This document shows, one piece after another, positions 1 to 41,985 of a DNA stretch of 64,000 nt (position 1 is the stretch's first letter; each line of letters starts with the position of its first letter). Source of the stretch: Amoebidium appalachense (lineage: Eukaryota > Ichthyosporea); contig CAVNZM010000005.1 in the NCBI GenBank assembly GCA_963693365.1, positions 8,990,001 through 9,054,000 on the forward strand. Reading direction: 5' to 3'. The notes below the pieces were generated by a model. It saw only the letters and a program-made list of their open reading frames with translations. It did not search any database and was not told where the DNA came from. A program made the translations under genes and the position numbers.

Positions 1-299
1 CTTCCATCTAGTTCACTTTGCATGCTACAACTTCAGAAATCGACGGTGTGAGAGTGTGTGCTTGTGTATCTCGTGTGTGCGTGCGTGTGCATGAGTACCT
101 GTGCTCATGTGCTCGTGCTTGTGTGCGCACGTTGTGCATGCATCTCTGTGTGCCTATATCGCGGGGGGAAGGGGAGGGGGAGAGGGGAGAGGGGGGGGGG
201 GGGGGGGGAGGGGGAGGGGGGGAGAGGGGGGAGGGGAACATATAGCAACCAGAGGCAGCGGGTTACACCAAATCAATCATGTGGTGTATGTGTCCGCAC
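1..299. other. Intron tail of EGF gene, no exon seen
   Basis: Unique sequence, TG-rich stretch, then a G/A-rich run at about 162-236. No EGF-like reading frame was found on the minus strand here. Confidence 0.5.
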
Positions 300-29641
<29,342 letters not shown>

Positions 29642-31790
29642 TCCTACTGTATGTGGTGGCACGCAGCCACCAAAGTAAAACCTATCGTTGGCGAGTCATG
29701 GAATGGATTCCCTAAACACGTTTCTGAAAAAAGTATAGACTATGTAGGGCGTGCTTTGCACGCGTTTATCGATGGGGAGGGGATAGATGCGTGTGCGTGT
29801 GTATACGTATGGGTATACGTGTGCCTGATTAGTGACAGAACGTAAGAGAGGCTTAGTGGTGTGGTGAGATCCACCAGTATGTTGGTGTGAAAGGCACGAA
29901 CCACTAATCTACCTGAGTGTCTAGAGACAACTTGAGATTTATTACACTGATGCTAAGTGATGCTGGTAGGCCTAAATATGTCGGGAAAGCCCAAGAAAAA
30001 AGAGAGAGAACAAAAAAATATCTAGGCCAAACAAACAATGCTCTCTCTGGAGCTTTCGCTGCCTTTCAGCGCTCTAAACGTTTGTGACACTCGAGCTCGT
30101 GTGTGACACTTCGGCAAGCGAACACGATACGCCAAAGCTTCTATAACTCTGGCCTAAGAAAAAAGCCTACCACTATAATATATAATTCTTATAAATTTAG
30201 ATATACGTGACTTTTCAAAAACATACTTTTGTCAATTATTTTCCATAGGTAAATGCTATATACATCATGTTTGTTTGTTTGTTCCAGGCTTCAGTGGTTC
30301 GTTAAGTAGATTTAGGGAGATTTCGCAGTAGTCCACTTTGATTGGTTTACGGCTCCTGGCTGGTATGCAAAGCCGCCAAAGTTTCCAAACGTCAGCGAAC
30401 GCCAATCGTATTGCGCTTCCTTGCATAGTTGAAATATTTTCAATTTATCACCCTGGAGAGATGCTTGTGATTGGTGCACACAATCTTTGAGATCTGGGGG
30501 GACTCAAGAACCTCGGGTGTCAGTTTTGTTTACTCGTACTCGGAGCTGAGGCCCTGGATCCCTTGACTCCTTTCATGTACGGTGTGTGCGCGTTGTGTCG
30601 TGTACATATGACATGTGAGTGTGTGCGTGGGCTCGCGCGCGTGCGTGTGTGTATAGCATACATGTGTGTGCGTGTGGGGGGGTGCGCGGGCGGTGCCCAT
30701 GGGTGGGTGCGACGAGTTGCTACTTGGGTGAGTGCCATAATTCACTCGTGGAAGTGTGTGGATGCACGCGTGCACGTGTGATACGATGTGTGTGTCGCGG
30801 TGTGTGTGTGCGTGTACTTCTGCCTTGTGTGAGTGTACATGTGTGCACGTGTGTGTGTCTGTGTTTTTGTGTTTATGTGTGTGTGCACAGGTAAAACTGT
30901 GCATACATGTGTGTGTGCGTTTGTTTGCTTGTGTTAAAGCCATGTCACGGTGCCACGGTACGTGTACGTGTGCACGCCGCGCGCGGCGTACGTGTGTGTG
31001 TACGCTTCATACATGACAACGCCAACCTTATCACAAAACTTTCAACGTTATCGTGTCCGTTTACCTTCATTTGCATCATAAGACTTGGTGAGAAATGGGA
31101 AAAAATACAGGGAGAAAAGCGTGCTTTGTTCTTGCTTGGAGTGCACGTGCACGAGAATATGATTCGTCATCATACAAATTTTAGGTTGGGGCCCCTAACG
31201 AATCAATGGTAGCGGCAGCAAATAACTTGTCCACTTGCAAGGACATACCGTATTACGACCTGAATCAATGATACTTCTTCTGCACGGTACCGGTGCCGGT
31301 CAGAAAGTTTCAAACCCCTGCAGCTGGTCACAGTACAGAGCATTCAGCTTCATACAATCTTGTATCTACATACCAAGAACCTAGAACCTTGTGGGCAGTG
31401 TAGCTTACCAAGGTGCCATCATGACAATCCCCATCCCCCCCCCCCCCCCCCCCTCCCCCCCCCTTTTGCTGTTCACCCCTTCGGCTAATCAATTTTCACA
31501 GCCTTTCCTTTCGAGGCAAAATCGATAATTGTTGCCCAACGCTCTCAGTCTTAATTCATTTATATATCCTTTTTTACGTTTATGCCATTACACTACTGTC
31601 GCAGCTGCAGGGTCAGGAGCTCCTCTGGTAGAAAGAGAGGAGGAGGTCCGACCGGGCTAGGTTAAAAAAAAACAAAAAAAAAACAAAAACAAATAAATAA
31701 AGATGAAATTTGTTATGCAAAGAGAACGAAAGACGGTGTGAAATACAAAAATAGTAACGGTGGCTTTGCAGAAAAGATGATGATACGGAA
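29642..31790. other. Spacer between EGF gene and serine protease gene
   Basis: Positions 29830-30540 are AT-richer unique sequence upstream of the EGF-gene start and contain several ATTGG/CCAAT motifs (about 30340, 30401, 30468). Positions 30560-31000 are TG-rich. Positions 31000-31790 are unique, with a short poly-C run at about 31437-31463. No gene seen. Confidence 0.5.
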
Positions 31791-31911
31791 TCAACCTACC
31801 ACTAGCACACACATCATGATAATTGCAACGGTAGCGAGAACGCTCAATACAAGTACTTGGGCTTGGACGTCGACACGACCACCCGCAGATTGGACGTCTT
31901 GACTTGACTGG
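31791..31911 (-). CDS. Protease exon 10: hydrophobic C-terminus and stop
   Basis: Acceptor CTCCACAG|CCAGTC, phase 2. [11 protein letters not shown] linker, then about 22 hydrophobic residues up to the TGA at 31793-31791. Small residues (S, A, G, G) before the hydrophobic tail would suit a GPI attachment site. Confidence 0.75.
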
Positions 31912-32698
31912 CTGTGGAGAAAATTTTAAAGTTAATATTCCTTCATGATTGGACAGTTTTTAATAACAGTGTTAAACCGTGAAACCGTGTGGCTGCAAAG
32001 GATATGTCCCGAACATGGAAAGGATGCCAGGTTAGATTAGCCTTTGGGATCATAGCAAAACATCATGATCTGAATCCTGCAACTTGTTTAAGTTCCATCT
32101 CTATTACCTCAGCCCCTCTTCCCCCGCCTTTGGCAGACACATACGTTGTAACACTAAGCTCACAGCCCCTCCCTCCGGGCTCCCTCCCCCCCCCCCCCCC
32201 CCAATCACCACCACCACCACCGGCCCCCTCCCTCTTCCCCCTCCCCCTCCCTCCCCCTCCCCCCCTCCCCCCCCCCTCCCGGTTATAGCCTTATCCCTTT
32301 TTCGTCCATTTTTTCTGGCAATCAAAGTATTACAGATCTGCACGCCCGTGATAGATCGATAGTATATTTGACGTATCCGGTGTTTACTTGTCCGCATGTG
32401 TTTTTACGTATTATAACGGATTTCCAGTCTCCCTGAAGGCTCCAATCCCCTCATCCCGTGCATCCACATGATCCGTAAAATAATAGGTCATCTCCAAATG
32501 CATTGACATATCATTCATTGTTATAGTAAATACAAAGTGCACGAAAATTCAGGTAGTGAAGGAGGGGACGGGAGGGGAGTTGAGGGGGCGAAGGGGGGGG
32601 GGGGGGGGGGTTTGAGGGGTGTGGGAGGGGGGGGGAGGGGGGGGGGGGGGGGGGGGGAGAGGAGGATGGGGGAGGGCGGGGGGGGGGGGGGGGAGGGG

Positions 32699-32729
<31 letters not shown>

Positions 32730-32893
32730 AGGGGGGGGGGGGGGGGGGGGGGGAGGAGGGGGGGAGAGGTGATGTACATGGTACGAGATTATAACTCGCA
32801 CTGTGACAACCAAAAGGCAGGATATGGACTTGAATGCAAAGCGAATACCACAAAAAAGTATATTGCTACAGTAGTATGAAACGCCCCCCCCAA

Positions 32894-32925
<32 letters not shown>

Positions 32926-33434
32926 GGGGGAGGGGGGAGGGAGGGGGGGCGCATACCTGAACCCGGACTTGCTCACGGCCCAACAAGGCTGAGTGTTGCA
33001 GGGCTCGGCATTGGGGCTGTAGTGTAGGGGCGCACCCAGGGTTAGGTATTTTCAGCTACAATCATGTCTATTAACATGGGAGGTTTACAATTATTATTGC
33101 AAGTATTATGATATAAAAAAAGCCTATGCTAAATCATGATAAAATACACATCAGCATATGGTAATAGTATTTCTTGCTGAGATAGATTTTGTCAAGGGTC
33201 ATATGTAGGTTTGAATTCTTGATACAATCCACAAACCAGCATGTCAACAATTACTTTTTTTTTAAAAAAAAAATTATAAACTTGGTAAAAACTCACATAT
33301 GGTTGTGTGTCTGCTGCAATCATAACACACCTATCGCTCCTCACTCCTCCCCCACATGTCACAGAGCATTCAGAAGTCCCTGCAAGCCGAGGGTTTGTGC
33401 AGCCATTGGTGCAGAACTCAGTTGGTGACCCACT

Positions 33435-33465
<31 letters not shown>

Positions 33466-34141
33466 GGAGGGGGGAAAGGGCGGAGGGAAGGGGAGGGAGG
33501 GGGGGGGGGGGGGGGGAGGGGGGGGGGAGGTGTGTGTGTGTGTGTGTGTGTGCCACGTTGTGCACGCGCGCGTGTGTGCATGTGTTTGTGTGTGTGTGTG
33601 TGTGTGTGTGCCCGCTGTGTGTGGGTGGGTGTATGGGTGTGTTAGTTCACCTTTTCATGATTTCAAACCAAACTTTATAACTTGAAGGGGAACGGATGTT
33701 GGCGGGGAGGGAGGGGGGGCGGGGGGGGGGGGGGGGGGGGGGGGGGGGGAGAACTGTGAGCAGGAAATAGTGGAAGCTAATTCCAGACATAAGGCTCATG
33801 CACGATGCTGTCGTGTAGGTGTACCCATATAGTACGCCGCTTAGTTCGTGTCTATGAGGTTTCTTTTCTAGACACACCACATGAGATGGTAGGTGGGTGC
33901 ACTGGTGCGTGAGGAGGTGGGTGCTGGTCGTAACGATGGTTGTGGTAGTGGTAGTTAAGGGGGGAGGGGGGAGGGGGGGGGGGGGAGGGTGCACCCCCCC
34001 CCCCCCTCCTTCCCCCCCCCCCCCCCTCCCCCCGCGCACTTCGTAGCCGTCCCGTAATACACACAAACATGCACATACTCTCTGTCTCCCGAGTTTGGGC
34101 ACACACAGACAGACACATATGCACTCATACACACACACAAA

Positions 34142-34190
<49 letters not shown>

Positions 34191-36920
34191 GACACACACA
34201 GACACACACACAGACACACACACACACACAAACACACACCTGCAGATGTTCCCCTTCGTCCCTGGCCCCTTGCAGTCTCGCCTTCTCTGATTGGCTGTGC
34301 AGTTACAAGGGCCCCAATTAGACCACTCCCCTGCCGATATGTTGGGTTTGAACGCTGCATCTACCGGGGTTAAAATATCAGTATACATGGTCCTGTATTT
34401 GTAACTCAAAGGAATTCCTCTGTCAGAACCCCAATATATGATTTGCGGTTGGTCTCAGATGCCATTTAGATCCAGTTTTTTTTTTTTTTTTGGGGGGGGG
34501 GGGGGGGGGAGGGGAGGGGGGGGGAGGGGGAGTAATGATGGTTAGTAAATGGTGAAAGAGACGCAGATGTGGTCGAATGTCAATAGAAAGACAACAAGGA
34601 ATAATACCTTGGTACCCTCCTACATTTTGGTTAGATGCTATGTAGTAAAAGGTGGCAATTGGGACAATGTGGCAGTGTACGTCTGTGTGTATGTGTACGT
34701 GTGTGCGTGCATGTGCGCATGTGTGCATGTGCGCATGTGTGTGGATGTGTGTGTGTACGTTCGTTTGTGTTCATGTGTGGTTTTCTGGTTGTGTGTGTGT
34801 GTGTGTGTGTGTGTGTGATACAGAGAGAGAGAGAGAGAGAGAGCGAGGGAGGGAGAGAGAGAGGGGGGGGGAGAGAGAGAAAGAGAGAGAGAGGGAGGGA
34901 GGGAGAGAGAGAGGGGGGGGGGGGGGGGGTATATGCGTGTGTTTTTGGGTGTGTGTGTGTGTGTGCGTGCGTGGTTTTGGGGGACTTACTGCATGTTTGG
35001 GCACACGGCATCATCTGCTTTGCCACACCAACACACTGCGTCAACTGTCCATTGCAGTTTCTATTTCTGGACATTTTCCCCGAATTACAATCGCACACGC
35101 TCCACCCACTCCAAGCCCCCCACCCGACTATCGATCCATTTAGCCCGTTTGCGATCGAGTCTATCCATTGGTGGATCTCGGGTGCACCGATCCGTGTGTA
35201 GACGTTTGGCGTGTGTTGGCCGCACTGCCCGCCAAAACTCACAATACCCACCAGGGATGCTCTCAATGGGTCCAGGGTGTTTAGAAGTGGCCCTGTAGGG
35301 GTGTGTGTGTTGGTGGTGGTGGTGGAGGGGGGGGGGAGGTTGGTGTGAGCGTGTGAGCAGCTGCTAATATCCAATAATTTTGTCTACATTGCTTCCAATG
35401 ATTATGATGGGGGGGGGGGGGAGGGGGGGGAGGGGGGGGGAGGGGGGAAAGAGTAAAGGGGGGGGGGGGGGGGGGGTTGGACGTACGGGCCGAGTATATA
35501 CATGTTGCCTGTCATGCATACTTGGGGTGGACGATGGTAGAAATCAGGGAATCTAGGTGTAGGAGGTGGGGGGGGTAAGGGGGGAGGGGGGAAGAGGGAG
35601 ATGAGGGGGAAGGGGGGGGGGGGGGGGGGGAAGAAGAGGTAGTGAGGGTCACAAGAGTGATTGGTATGTGGTACTGATAGTGCATGATGCATTGGACGCT
35701 ATTGTGATAGCACCCCTCCCCCCCCCCCCCCTCCCCCTCCCCCCCCCCCCCCCCCCCCCCCCCCCACCACCATCCCCCCCCCCCCTTCCCCACCGTCCTA
35801 TTTTACTTCCTTCCTCTTGTTCCCCCTCCCTTCAGCCCCATTTTTTTCCAGGGGGAGACGGGGAAGAGCAGGAGGGGGGGTAGGGGGAGGGGGGGGGGGG
35901 GGGGGGGGTTCACACACGTACCTCCCGAATCGCCAGCACATGCTGAGCTATCAGCGAAATTCGAGTAAGTGCATATCTTTGTCATGCTCACGGGGGTTTC
36001 AACGGGGGGTTCCCAAACCGAGCATTCGGCCTGGCCAATCACCGTCTCGTCAAGGGATTTGAGCACACCTGATACAGTGTCTGTCATAGGGCAATATAAT
36101 GGGTAAGAATAATGTAATATTTAACGTTGGTTTGCTATTGGCCCAGTCTTTAAAATAAACGAGTATATGGTCTGAAGAATAGCTTTTAGGCTGAAGGGAT
36201 TTGAGCACGCCTGATACGGTGTCTGTGATGGAACAATAAAATGGGTTAATTTCGTTTGATCACATGGGTTCAGCTACCTTAATGTTGTTTTTCTATTGGC
36301 TGAGAATCCCATTTACATACCAATAAATGGTATTCATCTGCCAGTTCGAGAAGGTTGGATTCTGAATATGCAATTTTTTTTTTTTGCTTCTTGCCTCTAT
36401 ATGACCTTCGCAGTGCCATGGTAAAAAAATAACTTAAAATAAATAAATAAAAATAATAAAAAGTATGGCTATTGGTGTCCGCGGCGATGGCGTAGGTGGA
36501 GGCTTGGATAAGGAGGTGTGGATGGTGGTGGTGGGTGTGTAGGTGGGTGTGTGGGTGGGTGGGGGGGTGGGGGGTGGGGGGGACAATGGTACGATTCTAG
36601 ACTAAGAGCCAAGGGGAGAGGAGGAGGGGGGGGGGGGGGGGGGGGCAGGGGGGGTAAAAATAAGGCCTTACTTGTTTCATCGACGCCCCACCCAAGCACC
36701 ACAACAGGCGATCTGAGGTTTCCGGCTTGAGGGTTGCGATTGAGTGGAAGGAGGGTGGGGTTGGGGACGGACGTCTTGAGTCGTACTAATGCTACATCGG
36801 CAAAGAGGGTGGTGGCATTCCATGATGGATGGGCAAAAAAACTGGGGGAATGGAAGAGAAACTCGGGTCAGATTTTAGTGATACTAGGTGTGTAGTGGTT
36901 TTTCGGTGGGACAGGGTGAG

Positions 36921-36954
<34 letters not shown>

Positions 36955-36955
36955 T

Positions 36956-36993
<38 letters not shown>

Positions 36994-37922
36994 TGGGGGT
37001 GGGGGGGGAGGGGGAGGGGGGGGGGGTATGTAGGTGTGTGTCAGAGTAAATGTACGCATGTGCATGTGGTGTGTAGTAGCTGTATGTGGGTGTCTGCATT
37101 AGTGGGATGTGATGGACGTACATGCGTGTCTATGTGTGCATGTGTGTCCGTGCATTCAAGTGTGTAGTCGCGATTTTAGAGCCTTTTTCTCCGCGCGTGT
37201 ATGCGTGTTTGTAGGCGTCTGTGGGTGTGCGCATGGGCCTGCATGTGTAAGTTGATACATGATCAAGTTCGTGTTTGTGTGAACACTGTTCTTACATGTA
37301 GAAAACCCGCTGTCTACAAGTATAAGCAACCAATCACGTGCGAGGAAACACTTTGGCAAGCACAACCATCCCCATCATCACAAACAAGGCATGTGCGCAC
37401 TGATCGATGTGAGGGGCATCAATGGCTTTCAATATAGGCCATAAACAACTCCGACCGTCGCTAGCAACCCTATAAGTAGACACACATCTGGAAGAAAATA
37501 TGATAAATAGCCTCATGTCTGCCCGTTTGTTGGGTGCAGTTATCATCGATACTTCTCCGTGAGTCCTTTTTTTTTTACAGGATAGTCTGAATAATCTGAG
37601 CACCTCATGGGTGGGTGGATGAGCATGTGCGGCGCATGCGAGCGTGTGCACCTTTGTGTGAGTGTAAGGGGAGGAGGAACAGGGAGAGAAGGAGGGAGGG
37701 GGAGGGGAGGAGTGGGAGGCTGTGGGGCAGGGGGGAGGAGGTGGCGGGTGGGGAGGGGGCAAGATTTCAGGGGTAGGGAACCGGAAGAGGTCTACGGTGT
37801 GTGCATATGTAACATGTTTCGGGCTGAGATGGGTGGACGTAGCGGTGGGGATAGGGGTAGAGAGAAGGGGATGGGGATGGAGAGGTCGTGGTGGAGGTGG
37901 TGGTTTTGGCGGGGGGGGAGGG

Positions 37923-37984
<62 letters not shown>

Positions 37985-38532
37985 TACTCATCAATCTCGT
38001 AACAATTAAAATCATTGGAGTGGTTGAAAGATACTCCACCAAGGCAGGCACGGTTAAATGCACCTGTAAAGGGTTGATGAGCCGGTCAGCTGCTTTAAAA
38101 TGACGAATAAATGTTATGATGCAGGGACCGACTGGAAGTGCTGACAGAAAAAGTAAAAATTATATAAATCAAGGGCTTGGGCATCGTGCGGGTTGAAGTG
38201 GGCTTCAGTGAGGCGTAGCTTTCTACTTGTTGGTTTCTTGTTTTCGGTATGTGTGTGTGTGCAGAAGGTGTGGTGCTGTTTTGATTTTTGGTGGTGGGCA
38301 GTCAAGCTACTACAGGCTGTGATGTGGTTACGGATTTATGTGAAATAGCTTCTAAACCAGCTGTGTGGGGGTGGGGGAATGCAGGGGTGTAGGGGGTCAC
38401 GGGGGGAGAGGGCGGGGGAAGCGGGGAAGGGATGACGGGAGGGATGAACAGGTGGTTGTGATGATCGTAGTGTTTTTTTTTTTTTGTTTATTTGTTTTTT
38501 GGGGGGAAGTGGGTGGGTGTGTGGGTGTGTGT

Positions 38533-38563
<31 letters not shown>

Positions 38564-39493
38564 GGGGGGGGGGAGGGTTGAGAGGGGATATAGCATGAAT
38601 AATGCACATACACAAGAACATGTACCAGTGAGTCAGACACGGGCACATACCAAGGCAGTGTCCGGCCGTCACCACCAAATTGGGTGCAATCAGTGACCCC
38701 CCGCATATGTGACAGAACGCCGCCGAATCCGTCTTGTACGTTTGCAATGACACCATCCACCTAGGCGCTGTACTCACAATATGACCACCGACAATTCGCG
38801 CTTGTGCGTCGAGTAGATTGTTATCGTTGTTGGGTATGGGTAGTGTTGTGTTTGGGAATGTTGTTGATGGGGGTGATGTGGTTGGCATTGCAGCGCGTGA
38901 TAGCGACTGGGCATCGTCGGGGAAGGATATGTGCGATAGATAGTTTGGCTGTGACAATATAGGCACTGCTTCTGCATGGAATGGCACGTGTTAGTTGCTG
39001 TCTGAAAAAAAGGTATCATTGACGTAATATGCGGTTTGTATCGGAAAACACGTGCTACTGTAAGGTGAAGTAATCTCGTCCGTCTTTCTCCCTGCATGAC
39101 ATGAACACGCATTCTGAGATTTTCACTTTTGTCACTGCACAATATCAAAGGACATGCTCTCATTGACGCAAAGTTGCCCATTTACCCCACCACGTCACCA
39201 TTCCCCACAAGTAAAACCTGGTGTGTGCATTTTCAGAGTTACTGTTTGCAATATCCTTGGCCAGGTTTAGTGCTCTGATAGAGAGCAGACCCATGTAACT
39301 ACATGTGGCAAACTCACGTGCCTCCGCAGCTTGCACGAGAGAAAAATGCAGGGTTCTATCAAAACTTTCCTGTCATACGACTAGGACACCGGAACTTATC
39401 TTCTCCAGGCACACATCGACGAATACAAACGCAGATAAACACGAATAATCACAAACATGCACTAGCACACACAAACATGTAAACGGACAAGCA

Positions 39494-39559
<66 letters not shown>

Positions 39560-39649
39560 CAGACACTGTGTGAGACACACACACACACACACACACACAC
39601 ACTGTGACACACACACACACACACATACACTCGCGCGCGCGCGCGCGCG

Positions 39650-39681
<32 letters not shown>

Positions 39682-40009
39682 TACACATACACACACGTGT
39701 ACACACACAAAAACACACTAACCAGTTGGCTACTACCGTTATGTTACCTGGTCCACGCCCCGTACACCTCTACATGTATTAACACGCTGATGAGCCGCGC
39801 GGCTGTGAACTATTCGTAAATTGATAAATGATAAACAGATTACAAGGTAACAAAGGAGTTAGAGATGCATTGCAAACCCAAACCCAACAGAGCAGTAAAG
39901 GAAACTTACCTCTTGGTATTTTAAGGGGTTGAGGCCCATGTTGCAATGCACCCACCACAGATGAAGCAAACAACAGCGCTGATGCGACGGTGGTTGTAGT
40001 GGTAAACAT
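31791..40009 (-). CDS. Chymotrypsin-like serine protease with three TSP1 repeats and hydrophobic C-terminal tail
   Basis: Ten exons. Order: signal peptide; Ser/Thr/Pro/Asn-rich propeptide; IVGG activation site preceded by Arg; catalytic His in TAGHC, Asp in FADVALV, Ser in GDSGGP (S1 family triad complete). The residue equivalent to chymotrypsin 189 (six before the Ser, in [10 protein letters not shown]) is Ser, as in chymotrypsin, not the Asp of trypsin. Three thrombospondin type-1 repeats follow: [22 protein letters not shown] and [14 protein letters not shown]...[10 protein letters not shown] Ser/Gln/Gly linker then leads to a hydrophobic segment ([20 protein letters not shown]) that ends at the stop, as in a GPI-anchor signal or a tail with no cytoplasmic domain. 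The product is probably a surface or matrix protease. One junction (exons 8-9) has a frame problem; all others agree in phase. Confidence 0.85.
32957..33016 (-). CDS. Protease exon 9: end of TSP1-3
   Basis: Reads [19 protein letters not shown], a typical TSP1 C-terminal end. Acceptor CTACAG|CCCCAA, donor TTCAG|GTATGC in phase 2, which agrees with the last exon. Confidence 0.72.
33297..33432 (-). CDS. Protease exon 8: end of TSP1-2, start of TSP1-3
   Basis: [11 protein letters not shown], then [17 protein letters not shown]. The best donor, ATAT|GTGAGT at 33297, leaves phase 0, but the next exon needs phase 2. A weaker donor at 33331 (GATAG|GTGTGT) gives phase 2 but removes the third TSP1 Cys. 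A small extra exon between the two is also possible. Confidence 0.7.
34240..34360 (-). CDS. Protease exon 7: TSP1-2 first part
   Basis: [26 protein letters not shown] and GNIC. The donor TGCAG|GTGTGTG begins a (GT)n on the coding strand. 121 nt, phase 1 to 2. Confidence 0.82.
34990..35292 (-). CDS. Protease exon 6: end of protease domain and TSP1-1
   Basis: [33 protein letters not shown] and HQWIDSI complete the S1 fold. [12 protein letters not shown] to MPCAQTC is the first TSP1 repeat. Acceptor CTACAG|GGCCAC, donor TGCA|GTAAGT. Confidence 0.9.
35922..36080 (-). CDS. Protease exon 5: catalytic Ser
   Basis: Starts [14 protein letters not shown] and ends [10 protein letters not shown] with the catalytic Ser. 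The residue six before the Ser is Ser (S189-like). Donor GGAG|GTACGT, phase 1-1. A partial copy of the 5' edge of this exon lies 142 bp upstream in the intron. Confidence 0.9.
36052..36247. repeat. 142-bp-spaced duplication of a protease exon edge
   Basis: AAGGGATTTGAGCACACCTG at 36052, continuing through the acceptor of protease exon 5 into the intron, recurs at 36194 with few changes (CACG for CACA, ACGG for ACAG). The copy keeps the CAG acceptor but lacks the rest of the exon. Confidence 0.85.
36672..36841 (-). CDS. Protease exon 4: catalytic Asp
   Basis: Continues DFFAHPSWN, then [14 protein letters not shown] with the catalytic Asp, and ends [11 protein letters not shown]. Acceptor CCCCCAG|TTTTT, donor ACAA|GTAAGG, phase 2 to 1. 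Confidence 0.88.
37988..38063 (-). CDS. Protease exon 3
   Basis: 76 nt, acceptor TTACAG|GTGCAT, donor ATGA|GTATGC, phase 1 to 2. Encodes [13 protein letters not shown] through NCYEID, the loop region after the catalytic His. A 45-nt C run on the coding strand follows the donor directly. Confidence 0.8.
38651..38971 (-). CDS. Protease exon 2: propeptide, IVGG and catalytic His
   Basis: Acceptor ATGCAG|AAGCAG in phase 1. About 57 residues of Ser/Thr/Pro/Asn-rich propeptide end [29 protein letters not shown] holds the catalytic His. Donor CTTG|GTATGT. An earlier acceptor (TTTCAG|ACAGC) would bring in a stop codon and is excluded. Confidence 0.88.
39910..40009 (-). CDS. Protease exon 1: signal peptide
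   Basis: ATG at 40009-40007 gives [20 protein letters not shown], a short hydrophobic signal sequence with likely cleavage after Gly-Ala. Donor AGAG|GTAAGT is a perfect consensus, phase 1. TATA-like sequences lie about 20 and 55 nt upstream on the coding strand. Confidence 0.85.
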
Positions 40010-41762
40010 TTTAGCGGTCTATATACTGAATATACTAAAACCGTGCTTCTGCAAAAAAGCATATATCACCGTGGATGTGCACTGTTTCTTAAAAAATATT
40101 TAGTTCGGTGAAGCTACAACGAGTGGGTGCCCGAATAGACAGGGTCCAAGAAGCAAGCCTCGCCAACACAAACACGGCGTCCTTGTTTTTGTTTCCCTTT
40201 TTAGCCATAGGTGGTTTGGAGAAAACCAAACGGAAAAGTGAACGTATACGTAGGCGGTGGCTCCTTCAGAAATACGCGTGTTTCGCTCACCCCTCAGGCT
40301 TGAGTGTGTTGGTTCAAGCCTTTTCAATTGATGTACCCCTGAACTTTGCAAGCAAACCTTCGCATATAAACGACACAACAAGTGTACAACAATCGATCAG
40401 TCGTCCAGACTGAGTTTCCTAACCAGGTCCTGACAGCGTATTTAAAAATGGGTGAGGGAACACTCCTCTTTCTTACCAATTAATGCGTCGTGGGAAAGTA
40501 TAATAGTATAATAATGGCAGACCTGCATATGGGGTTGGTTGCAGATTCTTCATAGAACTGCCTGTGTTTGGGCCCACGAAACAAGAGTAAGATTGTACCG
40601 GCACTGAGGACTGTCTAATTGTAAGATCATATAGCCAATGTGGTTCCTGCGGGCCGTTTACCCAATCTTTAACTCTATATAGTGTTTATGACTCACAACT
40701 TGCATGCAGGAAAGGCAGCCTTGCCTTTTATAAAGCTCGAAAGGCGTGTCTTCCCTTTTTGACGTCCCTGCTTCGATTTCGAGCTCTGTTACCGTAGCAC
40801 CCACTTGACTGTCCGGGATTTATTTGTAGATATTTGTTGTTTTGATTGGTTTAGACGGGTGGACCAGAATGCTATGGGACATTTAAAGTATCTGATTGAA
40901 CAAGAACCTAAACCTACATCTGATTGAGTGTAGATCATGTTTATGCTTCTGCACCTACATTCGATTGGACGTGAGTAGCACCGGGGTTTGGAATGTTTGG
41001 AATTCACAAAATTTCTCTCATGAACCGTTCTCACCAATGCGTGCGCGCAGCATCAAACTGAACTTCGGAATGTTCTTGAAAAGTAAAAGGTGGAAAAGCG
41101 TGCAATCCAGAGTTTCATTTATAGCATTTTTGATAGAAATATTGCTGTACACAGATTGCAAGCGGTTTGATTGTTGAGAGAGTAGTAGTCACTTGGGCAG
41201 TGAAACTGCAGAATTCGAAACTTGCGAAAGCTAAAAAAAGAATAGATCTGGACCAGGTTCAGCCAATCACAGCAGAGTTTAAACCTGTTGGAATGTTGTT
41301 GCTTCACCTGGGCCAGGCTGTGAAATCATGTCCCTGAAAGCCCGAGAAGTGTCCTTGACTTAAATTTTGACGCTATGTAGGTCCTTTGAAAAATTTTCAA
41401 CGAAAGCAACTATGTACAAGCGTAGGAATACTGATTGGCCCAAATCTCTCAAAATCATGATACATTAGTGAACGGCTGGTGGGCCTACATATCAGGGCCA
41501 CCCAGCCCGGAGAAAGCTGCTCAACAAAAGCAAGTTTCACACCCTGCCCTGGGTTCAAGTTCAGACTACTGTATGTCATGACACACCCCACGCAAGCACG
41601 TGCGCATACCGTGTGTCACACACACACGCACACGTAGCAACAGTGCGTGTGCACGTGTATGACACGACGGCAGCCTGAGGCTGCACGAGCTACACACACA
41701 CACACCGTGACACAAGCACCCACGGGTACTACATGTAGTGCACAGGCACACACGTGCACACA

Positions 41763-41800
<38 letters not shown>

Positions 41801-41899
41801 TACACGTACACGTGCACGTGCACACAGGTTCAAACGCACATGTACGTACAACAGCTGTCTCAGTATCAGCGCAATCCCCTCCGTACTCAAACAACTAGC
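40010..41899. other. Upstream spacer of serine protease gene
   Basis: Mostly unique, AT-rich sequence with several ATTGG motifs (about 40850, 41430) and a CA/CG-rich repeat at about 41580-41830. No gene seen; open frames up to about 100 codons show no recognisable domain. Confidence 0.45.
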
Positions 41900-41954
41900 G
41901 GGTCGTATATGCACGTACGTAGTCATTTGGGCCTTCTTCTTCTTTTTCCTTTTT

Positions 41955-41985
<31 letters not shown>

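Noticed and set aside
31600-31660. Short structured stretch that looked like a tRNA
   Set aside because: No cloverleaf with a T-loop and anticodon stem could be drawn.
33331-33432. Shorter form of protease exon 8 as the main call
   Set aside because: It restores the frame but uses a weaker donor and removes a conserved TSP1 Cys; kept only as an alternative.
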